Source: Rhopalosiphum padi | Taxonomy: Eukaryota > Arthropoda > Insecta > Hemiptera > Aphididae | NCBI RefSeq assembly: GCF_020882245.1 | Contig: NC_083600.1 | Location: 1,736,001-1,800,000, forward strand | DNA: 64,000 bases | Reading direction: 5' to 3' | Shown here: positions 28,160-39,718 of the stretch, piece by piece | Numbering within the stretch: position 1 is the first letter of the stretch | How the letters are laid out: each line of letters opens with the position of its first letter | The notes under the pieces: generated by a model | Told to the model about the DNA's origin: nothing | The model's database searches: none | What the model saw: the letters and a program-made list of their open reading frames with translations, nothing else | Made by a program: the position numbers and the translations under genes

Positions 28160-29150
28160 GTGGGCAAGTCGGTATCGCTCTGTTGTATAGTAAAGATGGA
28201 GAATAGGTCACTTGTTGATGTGTTAAATTTGAATGCAATGACGGGTATTATTGTACACGAAAAACGATTCTGAACGGAGATGATTTATCAGACAATGATA
28301 ATTAGTTGGATATATTATTATATTATTACCTATATTTAAATTGTAATATATCGTTATTTTACATGATTTCGTAAAAAATTAAATTTAATACGCTCATCAA
28401 ATTTTTTTTATATTGACGCTGGAATTTTTTTTTACAGTTACTAATTGAAGGAAAACTTATGGATAACCTTGTATTGGATTTTTGAACCTTAAGTATAAAC
28501 ACAACAATTTTATGAATTTTCAACTTCAAAATTCCTTGCAAATTTTCGTGATTTTGATATATTTCGTAAACATTTGAACTTTAAATGCTTATAAACAAAA
28601 TTTGTGACTAACGATTTTTGATTTTTTTTTTTACTATGATAAGTAAAACTTATAATAAACCTTGTATTAAATTTTAAAGATTTTTTGGATAGCCAAATTT
28701 TTTTAATCGGCATTTTAAGAAAAAAAACTTAGAAAAGTCGAAAATTTCAATTGTCTATAAGTAGCTTAAAAAAAGTCAAAATATTTTGAAAATTTAATCG
28801 TAAATAGATAACTATAATATAAACATTTGGTGAAAATTTCAAGTATTTAAAATGATTCGTTTTTGAGTTACAGCAAAATCAAAAAATCGATTTTGTCGAA
28901 AAGTGGTTATGCGTAAGAATTCCCGTTTTCCGTTATTTTTTTCCGACGCTTTTGAAAACTATTAGAAAATTTTTACTTTTGACCTCCCAAAGTACCAACT
29001 AGATGAATTTTCCTATTCAAAGAGGGGCTGAAGTCCAAAATCGAAGCATTATTACTACTCCAAAACGTGATGACAGACACAAAAAAAAAAAAAACATATA
29101 TCATTGTAAACTCAATACATTCATCACTCCGTTCAGAATCTAAAATACAA
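28160..29150 (+). repeat. Longest copy of a dispersed, probably non-autonomous repeat (about 1 kb)
   Basis: Begins TGGGCAAGTCGGTATCGCTC, contains GAAAAACGATTCTGAACGGA near 28258 and ends with an outward CATCACTCCGTTCAGAATCT. A related copy with the same order of blocks lies at 52120-52665. The CGATTCTGAACGG motif near the start and CCGTTCAGAATC near the end are inverted relative to one another, suggesting sub-terminal inverted repeats. No convincing coding sequence; the family cannot be named from sequence alone. Confidence 0.6.
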
Positions 29151-29969
29151 TTTAATTAACTGTTAAAATATAAAATGTATGGTAATAATACAAAAATACA
29201 AGCAAATGATTATTTGTATCATTAAAAAATTATTTTTCAAGATTTATTTAATGCAAAAGTATCTAAAACGTTATAAATTGAGAATTTTTTTTACATATTA
29301 TGTCATTTTTATTTAATATTATTTTTAATGTGTTTTAATTTTCGTTTTTCTGCGCCAGAAAGATACTTTTATGAATACATTGAATTTTGCAAAATTATTA
29401 AATAATTAAATGGAATTTTAAAATAAATTTATAACACGACGGGACTGATGTGTTACTTAAATGAAAAAATACTTAATGTAAATACGTAAGAATATGTTAC
29501 AATATGTATACAACAGAAAACCAAGATAACTAACACGATTACAGGACAGATATAATATATATTATGTATATCTGTGAATGATATTATACTAATGTGGATA
29601 TAGCTATCAAACGATTGTAATTTTAAGTTTATTTTCTATGTAATTAAAAATTAAAAATTTTGAAGCTATAAAATAAAACGAAATAACACAGTAGGTATAT
29701 TGGCATGTTGTATGTATACCTATATAATTCAATAACATGGTTGTCACAGATAATTATTTTAATTTATGAATATGAATGTACCTTTAAATAAATATTGTTA
29801 AAATAATTTTTTTTAAATTGTATAAATATATCTAAAAATTGTAGAAAAGCTGCAAGATCATAATATTTTTTGGGGAACATTGCAGGGCTATATCCTGTTT
29901 AGACCTTCCCTTCCCCCCCCACTTAACCCGGCTATGCCTAGTTGATAATTTATTATTATTAATTATTAT

Positions 29970-30717
29970 TAGGGCCCGGATTTAAATGCACTTAAAACCA
30001 TACAGATATGCTCTAAAAAATAGCCAAAAATGCCCTTAAAAAATGCATTTTACCACAAAAATGACCTTAAAAATGCACTTAAAAAATACAATTTACCACA
30101 AAAATGACCTTAAAAATGCCATATATATTTTTTTATACAAATTGTAATTTATAAATGACATAATAATTATTTTATTAAAAAAAAACTGAAAATTTGAAAT
30201 ATTGACTGATATGATGTTGAAACGCATGTTTTGGCTGTTTTAGGGGAAATATTATTCATTCTAAACATACCAAAATATACACTTAAGATTATGTTAAATT
30301 CTACGTTAAGCTATTTTACCTATAAAATGTTCAGCATTGCATTGAACAATAATATATTGTTTAATATTTTCAAACACCAACGATCTTCTGTTGTCCGAAA
30401 GAATATTTTTATATGTTGAAAAACTTCGTTCGACGTCCACTGATGTTATAGGAGCATATTTAAAATGACAAATGTCATCTGGTGACAAATGTCTATATAT
30501 TATACAAATATGCATTAAAAACGAAAAAATGACCGAAAAAAGCTAAAATATGTTCTAAAAATGAAAAAATATTGAAATATGCAAAAAAAAGCAAAAAAAT
30601 GCAAAATAAAAATTTCACCTTTGAAGTCTCTGTTACATGAATCAAATTATAAACTTGGAAAGCATTGTCTAGGATTAATCAAAAAATGATGCATTTTGCA
30701 TTGGAATCCGGGCCCTA
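29970..30717 (-). mobile_element. hAT transposon deletion derivative (748 bp) with exact 8-bp target duplication
   Basis: Terminal inverted repeats TAGGGCCCGGATT (29970-29982) and AATCCGGGCCCTA (30705-30717) match perfectly, with further partial pairing inward (AAATGCA against TGCATTGG). Flanking 8-mers are identical: ATTATTAT at 29962-29969 and 30718-30725, though low in complexity. The minus strand keeps the C-terminal hAT dimerisation region of a transposase; the rest of the transposase is gone and replaced by AT-rich sequence with AAAATGC-type short repeats. Confidence 0.87.
30306..30515 (-). pseudogene. hAT transposase C-terminal dimerisation fragment
   Basis: Sixty-nine codons on the minus strand include YAPITSVDVERSFSTYKNIL followed by SDNRRSLVFENIKQY. 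This is the characteristic VERSFS...N..R..L hAT dimerisation block near the end of hAT transposases. No DNA-binding BED finger or catalytic core is present, so it cannot encode an active enzyme. It sits inside the 748-bp element and ends at a stop codon. Confidence 0.85.
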
Positions 30718-30725
30718 ATTATTAT

Positions 30726-33700
30726 ATTACAATTTATAAAACAAAATAGTATTTATTGGTTTTGTAATGGGCTACCGAATTGCATGCATGCAAAAATTGG
30801 TTGCAACCAATCACTCAGAATCATATATATAATTAGGAAATATGTTGTTTCATAATAACTACGAATCCTTGGACTCACCATTTCGATTTACGAATACATA
30901 ATAGAAATCATTAGTATTATAGTGTTGTAATGTACGAATAAACGGATTTGACCTATCCAACGTATATGATGATAAAGCATTGTTATCATACGAGTTCACA
31001 CAAATGAACCTACAGAAACTAAAACTTTTGAAAAACGTAACAATGAGGTTATGACCAAGTTACGGACTTCAGAATTAGGAAGAGGAACAAGGACACCACG
31101 CCGCCACATAATATAAGGAAGTCCCCAGCACAACATAGTCAGATGTACCAGAGCCGTTGAGTGGAAAGCACCTTCACGCCACACCCTTATACTCTATCAC
31201 ATGCTCCTATAGACTATACTCCTGTATATCGGCTGTCCTATACTTAAATTAAACTAATAAACAACCATTTTAAAAGGCCATCGAATTTAATCTTATTTCG
31301 AAGCAAAGGTGCCTAGTACAGTTTTTAGTTTTTACATTTAGAAAATCTGAATATCATAAGTATATTGCGAATAGGAATAATAAAATTATATTTCTACTTC
31401 GATTAATTATTTTTAATTTATCAATTGACTTATTTGACTCCTGAATTTAAAGATTACCTATACTGTTCATTACTCAACGATTAAGTGATGTTATCACTCA
31501 TCTGCAGTAGCTGTTTTTAAATTATATAGGATGTAAGGATGTTTGTTCTTTCACCACACTGTATATTGTATAAGCCTGTACATACTGTGTATTATTTCAT
31601 AATACATTATATTAAACATATTTTATCAATATACTGAACATACTACATACACAAATACGTCATGAACAAAATCAACTCACAAAATTTGTGTAATAATATA
31701 CCGAACAATCGAACATTGTATATAAATGTATTATATTTATACATTACCTATATAGTATATAATAATATAATATATCAATATATGTATATACACTTAGATA
31801 GTTAGAAACATATACATATAACCTATACGTTCTACGTATTACTCATAAGGAATATTAATTTAAAGATGTCAAATATTATTAAATTATAATATAATGTCGT
31901 TAAGTATAATTGTACACGATTCTACATTAAGGTATTTATAATTTACAATAATTCATACAAAAATTTTTTTATAGGTAAGTACCTACACTAAACTATTTTT
32001 TTTTCGCTATCTACTTATTAATAACTATAAAAAATAATATAGATCAAAATATCCAAACCAAAATATTCAAGGACAAAATATCTAAATTCAAAAATAAACA
32101 CAAACATTTTAAAACGTCTATAAACTCAAATAATATAACTATATTTTCTAATAAAAATTAGCTCAAATATAAAATTATAAAATTGCAAGCATACAATTTT
32201 TTTTAAATAAAAAAATATACCTAATACCTACACACATTTTTTGAGTTAATTTTGTTTATGTATTTATATGTTTGATACTTTTGTATTCTCTTGAGCCAAA
32301 CATCTTTCATTCTCTCTTCAATCTACCTCTAAGTTGAGCTTTTAATTTCTTATAATAAGTTATAATAATGAAAATAATAAAATATGCGGTATGAAAATGC
32401 AGCAGACGAAACTAAAGTCGCACAGCGTGAACTGCAAGATACCATAATGGTACCACAGATAAAAAATAAAATAAAAGATAAATTAAAAGATCTCTGCGAG
32501 GAATATAATGATAGCAGTGGGAATATTTAAAAAGTTTTAAATTTTATTGCTAATTTTATTAGTAAATAATTTACATTATTTATTATATCATCACATTTTA
32601 TAAAAATAAAATGTTCTATTTATAAAAACATTTTTAGAAATTTTTAGAAAATAGTGTGTACATATTATAGTCTACTAATTAATGTCATTGAATTATTTTA
32701 TATTATTTTACTACACAACGACTAGTGTTTGTCAAAAATATTTTATGATGTTATTGTTAATTGTTTTCAATGTAATTTATTTTACTATATTAGTAATACA
32801 GTGTATTTAGGTTGAATTAATTTTACGAAGTAATTTTATTAGAAAATAAAGTGTTTACAAATTTGAATATTTTATCTGTGAATAATTTGACCATTAAAAA
32901 ACATAATTACATATAACTATCAATTTTTGTTTAGTTTATGCATAAACTGTCCATGGGCATTTTAAAACCATGCAGTTCGTATGTTCTACTAAATTTCCCA
33001 ATTGACTTGCAAGATGTAATAAGAATTTATGAATTCCAATAAGTAAACTTCATTATACAATCGAACTTAATAGTTTATATTATATTTACACGAATTAAGC
33101 GGTATTAATTGTATAATAAATTATACGAATTAAGCAGTGTTAATTGTTTTAATTACACTGATGACAGTCTTCTAACAATAATAATAACGTTGGAATAAAA
33201 ATTGCGTGAGTCACCAGATGAAGCGTCAGCAAGTATTTACAAATAAATGCACATTTATATATCTAATACATATTATACGATTTTAATTTCTAGGTATTTT
33301 ATAATAATATACATTATATACACTATGTATTACAATATTAGGTATTTACTATAGGTAGTTAGAATAGTAGATAAAAAATGTCATTCGTTTCAATGATTGG
33401 TATATACTATATCTTATTATTAAAGATAAATTATATTGTATATATCTAGGTAATATATTACATGTTTAAATACATAACTATATAAGATCTGATGGGTATA
33501 TACCATCGAAGCGTTGGAAATTTTATGAAAATACATTAAAAATTATTTTAATGTAATTATTTAAAATATAAGAATATTTAAAAACAAAATTTATAACGCT
33601 TTACTATTAAATATTCAAAAATTAAATAATTATTAATATTTCTTGTAATATTATGCGTATATTATGCGAGTATAATATAAGTGCGAAAAAAATAATTTTA

Positions 33701-34930
33701 TTTCCCTCACGCTCAATATGAACATATTCAGTAAATCTTATCTAAGCATCTAACACATGGTGAAAAAGAAAGTCGAATTCCGTACTAGCGAGCAGTATTT
33801 AACCGTGATAACTTCATAGTTCAGCATAGTTCATTCGTTAGTGGTCAGTTTGCAATCTGAAACAAACATCCGATCACAACGTCCCGGGCCCGAGGAATAA
33901 TTACGTATTTTTATGACAAAAATTTACTAATTTATTTACTTGATTTGAAAATTGAAATTAACTATGAATGGAAATAAAATATTTTACAATATTAAATTAT
34001 TTTCTCAATCAAACCGTTTTTGCATGATCAGGATTTAATCAGTTTATTTTCTAATCATAATATGTGTTGACTGAACAATGAATGAACATTGGCTTAAAAA
34101 TATTTTTGAATTATTACAACAAAATAACTAAAATCGTTAATATTTGTTTAGATATCAAATTTTGTCCAAAAAACTTTAAAAAATCAAGTTTAAATAGTTC
34201 TTAGAATTTTTATTTTGTTGTTCTTGACTGATTTTGTCAAAACTAACTTAAATGCTTATAAAAAAAAGTCGTGCTCATGTATTTTTAATCTCGTAATTTT
34301 AAATGGATATAATAAATCTTATAAAGAGTCATGACATCTTTATACTTGTATAAACTTTTTAAACGTTTTGATCGAGCGAAAATACATTTATTTAATATTA
34401 TAATAATTATATTATCACGATTAAAGTTTATTATGGACTGTCATAGTAGGTACTCATAGTGTCATCCTGCTGAGTGCTGACTGCTGCCATATCAGTGAAG
34501 TTTTTTCTTTGCTTTTTATTAATCGTGTTATCACTTATCGCGACAGCAATACAGAATATTATGATTCACGCGTTATCAGACTCGACTTTCAGCCGCGGAC
34601 AGGACTGTGTTCAACTACGACCATAGAGTAATTACTCTATGACTACGACAGGCAACAACCGCGGGCTAGTGGTCGTCTGACAGATAAAATAATAATAAAT
34701 ACAATAAACGAAAGATAGATAACAATATTGTGATAATGTGATGGGTATCCAATACTAATTGTATACTGATTACTGTTTAGTGATTATAGTGAATATTAGT
34801 GAATGCGGTTAATTGTCCGACATACAAATTACAGACATCTGACGTACGACATTCTAACATTTAGTTTCAGACTAGTATTTCAATCGGTAGAATGTCAATA
34901 CTCACTAACCAGTACTACGAACTAGTGGGC
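30726..34930. other. Gene-free AT-rich DNA
   Basis: No supported gene. A moderately GC-rich patch at about 30985-31240 could be a retroelement remnant, but no terminal repeats were found. An orphan 48-codon frame lies at 32384-32530 (listed separately). The region from 34100 to 34340 resembles the centre of the dispersed repeat at 28160-29150 (TTTTGTC...ATGCTTATAAA blocks). Confidence 0.5.
32384..32530 (+). other. Orphan 48-residue open reading frame, coding status uncertain
   Basis: Starts MRYENAADETKVAQRELQDT, continues with a Lys/Ile-rich, apparently helical stretch, and ends ...EEYNDSSGNI at TAA. Its base and codon use look more gene-like than the surrounding AT-rich DNA, and the amino-acid mix is typical of a soluble helix. 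I do not recognise it. A possible splice acceptor (atgcag) lies at about 32396-32401, so it might be a terminal exon, or a decayed transposon or retrocopy piece. Very uncertain. Confidence 0.25.
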
Positions 34931-35031
34931 AGTGGCGTAACGTAATACGTTCACAGAACACTGAAAGTATTTTTAAATCTTCCTGGAGTCCCCTTAGCCC
35001 CCCTTTCCACCTTCCCGTGGCTACGCCGCTG
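34931..35031. mobile_element. Short MITE-like element with CAGTGGCGTA ends
   Basis: The ends CAGTGGCGTA (34931-34940) and TACGCCGCTG (35022-35031) form 10-bp inverted repeats with one mismatch, closely matching the end of the MITE at 12858. The interior contains a C-rich CCCCTTAGCCCCCCTTTCC stretch. I could not see a clean target-site duplication. Confidence 0.55.
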
Positions 35032-35394
35032 TTAGTTTCAACCAAAACAATTGTCAGTTGGCCAGTCAACAACACTTTGTGGAGTGTATACTTTAAAACA
35101 ATTCCAAACAACAACTTTTAACTTGCTGGTGTCCATCGGGGCATATAACAGGGTGCGTGACACAGCAGGCCGCAGCAGTCATAAGTTGATTTTATTCGTA
35201 AATCGCGGTTGTGACTCATTTTAAGGAAGAAATAAATAATGCTGTTGTACGATAGTAGGTAATAATAATGTCCGTTGTCTCGTAGTCGTCTATTCGACTA
35301 GCGTCTGACGAACGCTAAAACACAAGACGTAACGAATAACTACGATTATCGATTAATAATAAAGTGATGTTATTACGCTCTACAGTGATCAGTA

Positions 35395-35730
35395 GTCGAT
35401 CGTTAAAAGTCTGCGGAGCCGTCGTCAGGCGGTGGAAGAGAAGACGAAAGCGATCTCGATCGACGTCGTCACGCCACAGTACCTACGACTACGACGGCCG
35501 GTTCCGTCGCTCAGTTCCGCCGCATCACTCGTGCGTTTCGGTCCGTCTCCGTCCCGTGTTCGGTCTGTTCTGTCGGAAGACGGGGGACAATCACGTAAGG
35601 CAGTCTATGCAGATATAGTACGTGACATCCACACGCGGACAGTCTTGTACGGCGTCCACCATCGCCGTCGTCGGAGACGGTTGCAGTTCGTCGCGTCGCA
35701 CGCAGTGACGTATGTATAGATTCAGCGGTT
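35395..35730 (+). promoter_or_regulatory. CpG-rich block upstream of QSOX, likely promoter/5' UTR region
   Basis: About 335 bp conspicuously rich in CG dinucleotides (CGTCGTC, CGATCGACGTCGTCACG, CGCCGTCGTCGG) in otherwise AT-rich DNA, ending about 460 bp before the QSOX start codon. Two overlapping short reading frames (84 and 95 codons) run through it but have the biased Arg/Ser composition expected of CG-rich noncoding DNA. The likely role is the promoter and untranslated first exon of QSOX; a candidate donor GTAAGT lies near 36018. Confidence 0.45.
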
Positions 35731-36188
35731 GTTTGCCCGCTCGTTATTTGTGTTGCTGATAAATCACCTACACACCAACGTCACCCGAAAGCGATAATAT
35801 TTAATAATTTAATATTAATATAGTACTATGTTATTGTACAATACTTGATTTATATTTGAACAGAAATTAGTAGGTAGGTAACGTAACAATACTGACTGTG
35901 TTGAGATAATACCTACACAATACACCAAACGATTGATATTATATTCGTTTTTGCTTTTATTTTTCTACTCATAATCCCGTCATCGTTAGTCTCTGGCTTT
36001 CGGGTGCAATCGACGTGTAAGTCATTGTTGGTCATTTTTTATTTATGAAATATAGCTGTGGTTCCCTCCCATCCATCGAAAATGGCATGTCTGTTGTGGA
36101 TTTGAGGGAGTACAGCTGATACATGCCACACTTATGTCTACTGTGTGTTTTTTTGATCTAGTCAGCCTAGTCTTCACACGACTAGAAG

Positions 36189-39100
36189 ATGTTGTCACGT
36201 TTTAGCGGCCGCCTTGTGGTCGTCCTGCTCATAGCAGCGCTCAATACTGGTCCGGCGTGCACAGAACTTATTGGCCTATACGAAGACACTGATTTGATGG
36301 AAATATTGGATAAAACTAATTTTAATGACAAAGTATTGCAAGGAAACACATCTTATGTGATTGAGTTTTACAATGCCTTTTGTGGACATTGTATACGGTT
36401 TTCAACCCCTTGGAAAGGACTTGGAATTCAAGTCTACGGTAATAAACTATTCATTTAATATTTATTTGTTTATTTGAAAAAATAAATGTATAGGTAATAT
36501 ACTGTCGTAATTAAATATGCAAATCATTTTTGAGTTTAAATTAAAGAATTTTACCATTCAAATTGAGATTTACATTGTACCTATTGTGTATACCATAAAA
36601 AATTGCAAACATTATAATTACGTTTTATGCAAAATATATTATTTCTTGTCTGCAATCATTTAATTTTTATTATACATATTTATCATAGATTAAAACATTT
36701 ATAAAATAATTAACAATTGTGAGTTGTAAATAATATAATATTTTGTTAACTTATTAAAAAATTGTTTTAATATTTAAATGCAATTTATTTGATAATACAT
36801 ATACTATCATTATACTAATAATAATGTCAGATAATATTAAAATATAATAGTTCAAAAAATATATGGTGGGAGTTTATACTATGACTTGTATGTACTAGCT
36901 GCTATTAGGACTGTTATGACGTATTATTATAATAAAAAATGGTTCATAGGTTGGTAATATTTTTTTAACTGTATTGCTCCTACACTTTTTAACACATACA
37001 GTCATACTATATCATCAATCATAATTTTTAGTTAGTTACTGACATTTAAAATCATAAATTAATTTATAGCTACAATTAATTTTAGTACTTAAACATGAAA
37101 TAAATTATATTTATCTAATTTATTATATACATTTATTAAAATAGGTATATCAAATCAGTTAACAATATTGGGTATCTATAAATATTAAACGGTACCAATA
37201 TTAAAATTAAAAAAATACTTTTGCAATCAGAGTTTTAATACTAACACTTGACTATTTGAGTACTTAAAGTCTCAAACAAGTATTAACTCAGTTTTGAATC
37301 CAATTTTATTGAATCGCGGGGGATTAATTTGTCGTTGGATTTTTTATAAATAATTATTTAATAGTAATAATTTTTTATAAATTGGTATTTATAATTTACG
37401 TTTTTTGCTTTGAGGTCTTTCATTTTTATTTTGAACACACTACAAAATAATCATGGTTCATATTTTTTTACTTCTAGTAAGACCTTCAATGTGATATTTT
37501 ATCAGAATATTTTCTTTTATTACTTTTGATTTTCATTTAAAAAGTTATTAAGTTATTTTCTACAGTTTATACCTATTATTTATTTTATTAATTAGGCACC
37601 AATTATATAACTAGTTAGCATAGTAATACAAACTATTGTATGTTATAAGTTATAACTTAGTACTTAGTATGATTTGAATGGTTAAAAATATAGAATAAAA
37701 TAGAATGTATCGAAGAATTTGTAATTTGAAGCTAGTTTTTATCCTTTAAAATGTAAATGTATACTTAATTATTTCTTTTGAATTGTATATGTCTGTCTTT
37801 TGGAGTCAAGTATACAATTGTATATTTTCTAAATATATCGACCTAATTAAAACTACTGAAGAGGAAAATTAATGTTTTTAATGTAAAAATAATAAAATAT
37901 CATTACCGTTTTTTCTAATTAAAACCATAAAATGTTATGAATAATATTTTTATAAATTCAATATTTTTTAAATTTTGTTTTATGATTTTATAGGGTGGAG
38001 AAATTATGTAAAAGTTGGTGTAATTGACTGTTCAAATGAAATAAACAGTCAAATATGCCGAGATTATGAAGTCATGGCTTATCCTACTGTACGCTACTTT
38101 CCTCCTCGGCCAGCATCAGATAATATTGGAAAAGAATTTATTAGGTCTTTTAATATACAAGTTATGAAAGATTTTCTCATTAAAATGCTTCAAGAAACTC
38201 AAAAAAACACAACTGAATCAACTTTGTGCGATATACAGCCCTACGAAAAAGTCAATGTAGAATTGGATACAAATAATATTTTAACATTTATTGTAATTGA
38301 TAAATCAAACAATAAGCTTGCGCAGGAGCTTATTATTGATTTCTGTCCAGTCAAAAGAGTTAAAATAATAAGCGCAGAAAATTCTAACACAGAATTGGCT
38401 GACCTATTAAAAACAGAAACATATCCAAGTCTTTATCTGGTTGAAAACAATAACCAATTCAAATTTTTAGCTAGTGGAAATAACAAAACAAATTTTACAA
38501 ATGTCATTAATAAGTACTTGGAAACAGTGCACATGACTCCATTTAGTTTAATTGATATTACTACAACGCTTTATAATTTATTATTTCAAAAAGACAAAGG
38601 TTCAGTGCATAACGATAACACAGTTTATTTGTCAGATTTAGAAGCTACTTTAAGATATTCTTTAGAACATGAGATTCTATCACGGAGTGTTATCACTGGT
38701 GAGTCATTAAATGCGTTGAATAGTTACTTAGAACTTCTTATTGAATGTTTCCCTTCTAGCATTAGAGGTAAAAAATTCATTAAGTTAATATGGGATCATA
38801 CACGTTTCAATAAAACAGTATCAGGAGAGAAACTTGGAAATTTTATTAACGGCTATGAATTATTGTTAAAACCTTATGTTACTAATCATATTTGGATTGG
38901 ATGTGAAGGTAGCCAGCCAATGTATAGAAAATATCCATGTGGCTTATGGACTATGTTTCATACACTTGCAGTACAAGCATCTACAAAGAATTTGATAACA
39001 TTTAATGGAAAACAAGTTTTGGAAACTATTGCTGGTTATGTAAAACATTTCTTTGGATGTACTGATTGTTCTGAACATTTCATGAATATGGCTACAACAA

Positions 39101-39585
39101 TTCAAACCAATGTTTCTTCATTGGATGATGCAGTGCTGTGGCTTTGGTCAGCTCATAATCAAGTAAATCAAAGACTTAAGGGTGATGTTACTGAAGATCC
39201 AATGCATCCAAAAATATTATTTCCGTCGAAAGTACATTGTGAAACATGTTATCAAAATGGTACTGATATGTGGAATAAAACTGAAGTGCTAAAATATTTG
39301 AAAAATATGTATTCAGCCATCAGTCTTCAAAAGACACCATATGATAATATTCATTCTCAACCTAAAAATTTGATAATTTCCGGTAAAAGATCCATTGACG
39401 ACGATGATGATATTAATTATAATAACAATGTGCTTGATGAAAAAGTATGGATGTTTGATATTAATACTTGTATGGTAATATATATTTTATCATGTATTGT
39501 TTTAATGACCTTATTTTATTTATTGTTGGTGAAGAAGCACTGTAAAAAAAATAAATTTATTTATTTGATACGGGGTAAAGTTTGA
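36189..39585 (+). CDS. QSOX: Quiescin sulfhydryl oxidase (QSOX), membrane-anchored, 613 residues
   Basis: FAD-dependent enzyme that forms disulfide bonds in secretory proteins and passes electrons to oxygen, giving hydrogen peroxide; acts in the Golgi/ER lumen or extracellularly. Two exons, 36189-36438 and 37994-39585, joined in phase 1 within Gly84. Domain order: signal peptide (about 1-25); thioredoxin domain with active-site CGHC at 65-68; a second redox-inactive thioredoxin-like and helical segment; Erv/ALR domain with YPCGLWTMFHTLA (Cys at about 399), the FAD-proximal GCTDCSEHF CxxC (439-442), the WSAHNQVNQR motif (about 469-478), and HCETC (499-502); a C-terminal transmembrane helix (about 570-596) followed by a basic cytoplasmic tail. 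This is the standard QSOX architecture and length. The start codon follows no other nearby in-frame ATG and begins a good signal peptide. Confidence 0.95.
36439..37993 (+). other. QSOX intron
   Basis: A 1.55-kb AT-rich intron with donor GTAATA and acceptor TTTTATAG. No repeat element or internal gene recognised. Confidence 0.85.
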
Positions 39586-39712
39586 TTGTTACTATAATTT
39601 AAATGTTTTTTTTTCTATTAAATATAATTTAAATTTGTTACTAAGATATTATATATTTTATACAACTCATTTACAAATTTAAAAATAATTTAACTATAAG
39701 ACTGTGTTATGT

Positions 39713-39718
39713 AATAAA
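39713..39718 (+). terminator. Candidate QSOX polyadenylation signal
   Basis: AATAAA 128 bp after the stop codon, the first canonical hexamer in a sensible position. Other AT-rich hexamers follow. Confidence 0.5.

Larger units (their letters stand above)
21691..29969. other. 3' UTR of SLC4 followed by gene-free, repeat-bearing DNA
   Basis: After the SLC4 stop, about 1 kb is likely 3' UTR. Beyond that I see no supported gene. The stretch holds a hAT MITE (23588-23726), an isolated transposon-like end CAGTGGCGGATC at 25584 with no visible partner, and members of a dispersed repeat family (27715-27950 and 28160-29150). Reading frames here are short and AT-driven. Confidence 0.6.

Noticed and set aside
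30996..31184. 62-codon minus-strand frame in a moderately GC-rich patch, possible solo LTR
   Set aside because: No terminal repeats, primer-binding site or polymerase similarity could be seen.
35364..35719. Two overlapping 84- and 95-codon frames upstream of QSOX
   Set aside because: Arg/Ser-rich products typical of CpG-rich noncoding DNA, no family signature, and they overlap in different frames. Kept as a promoter/5' UTR block.
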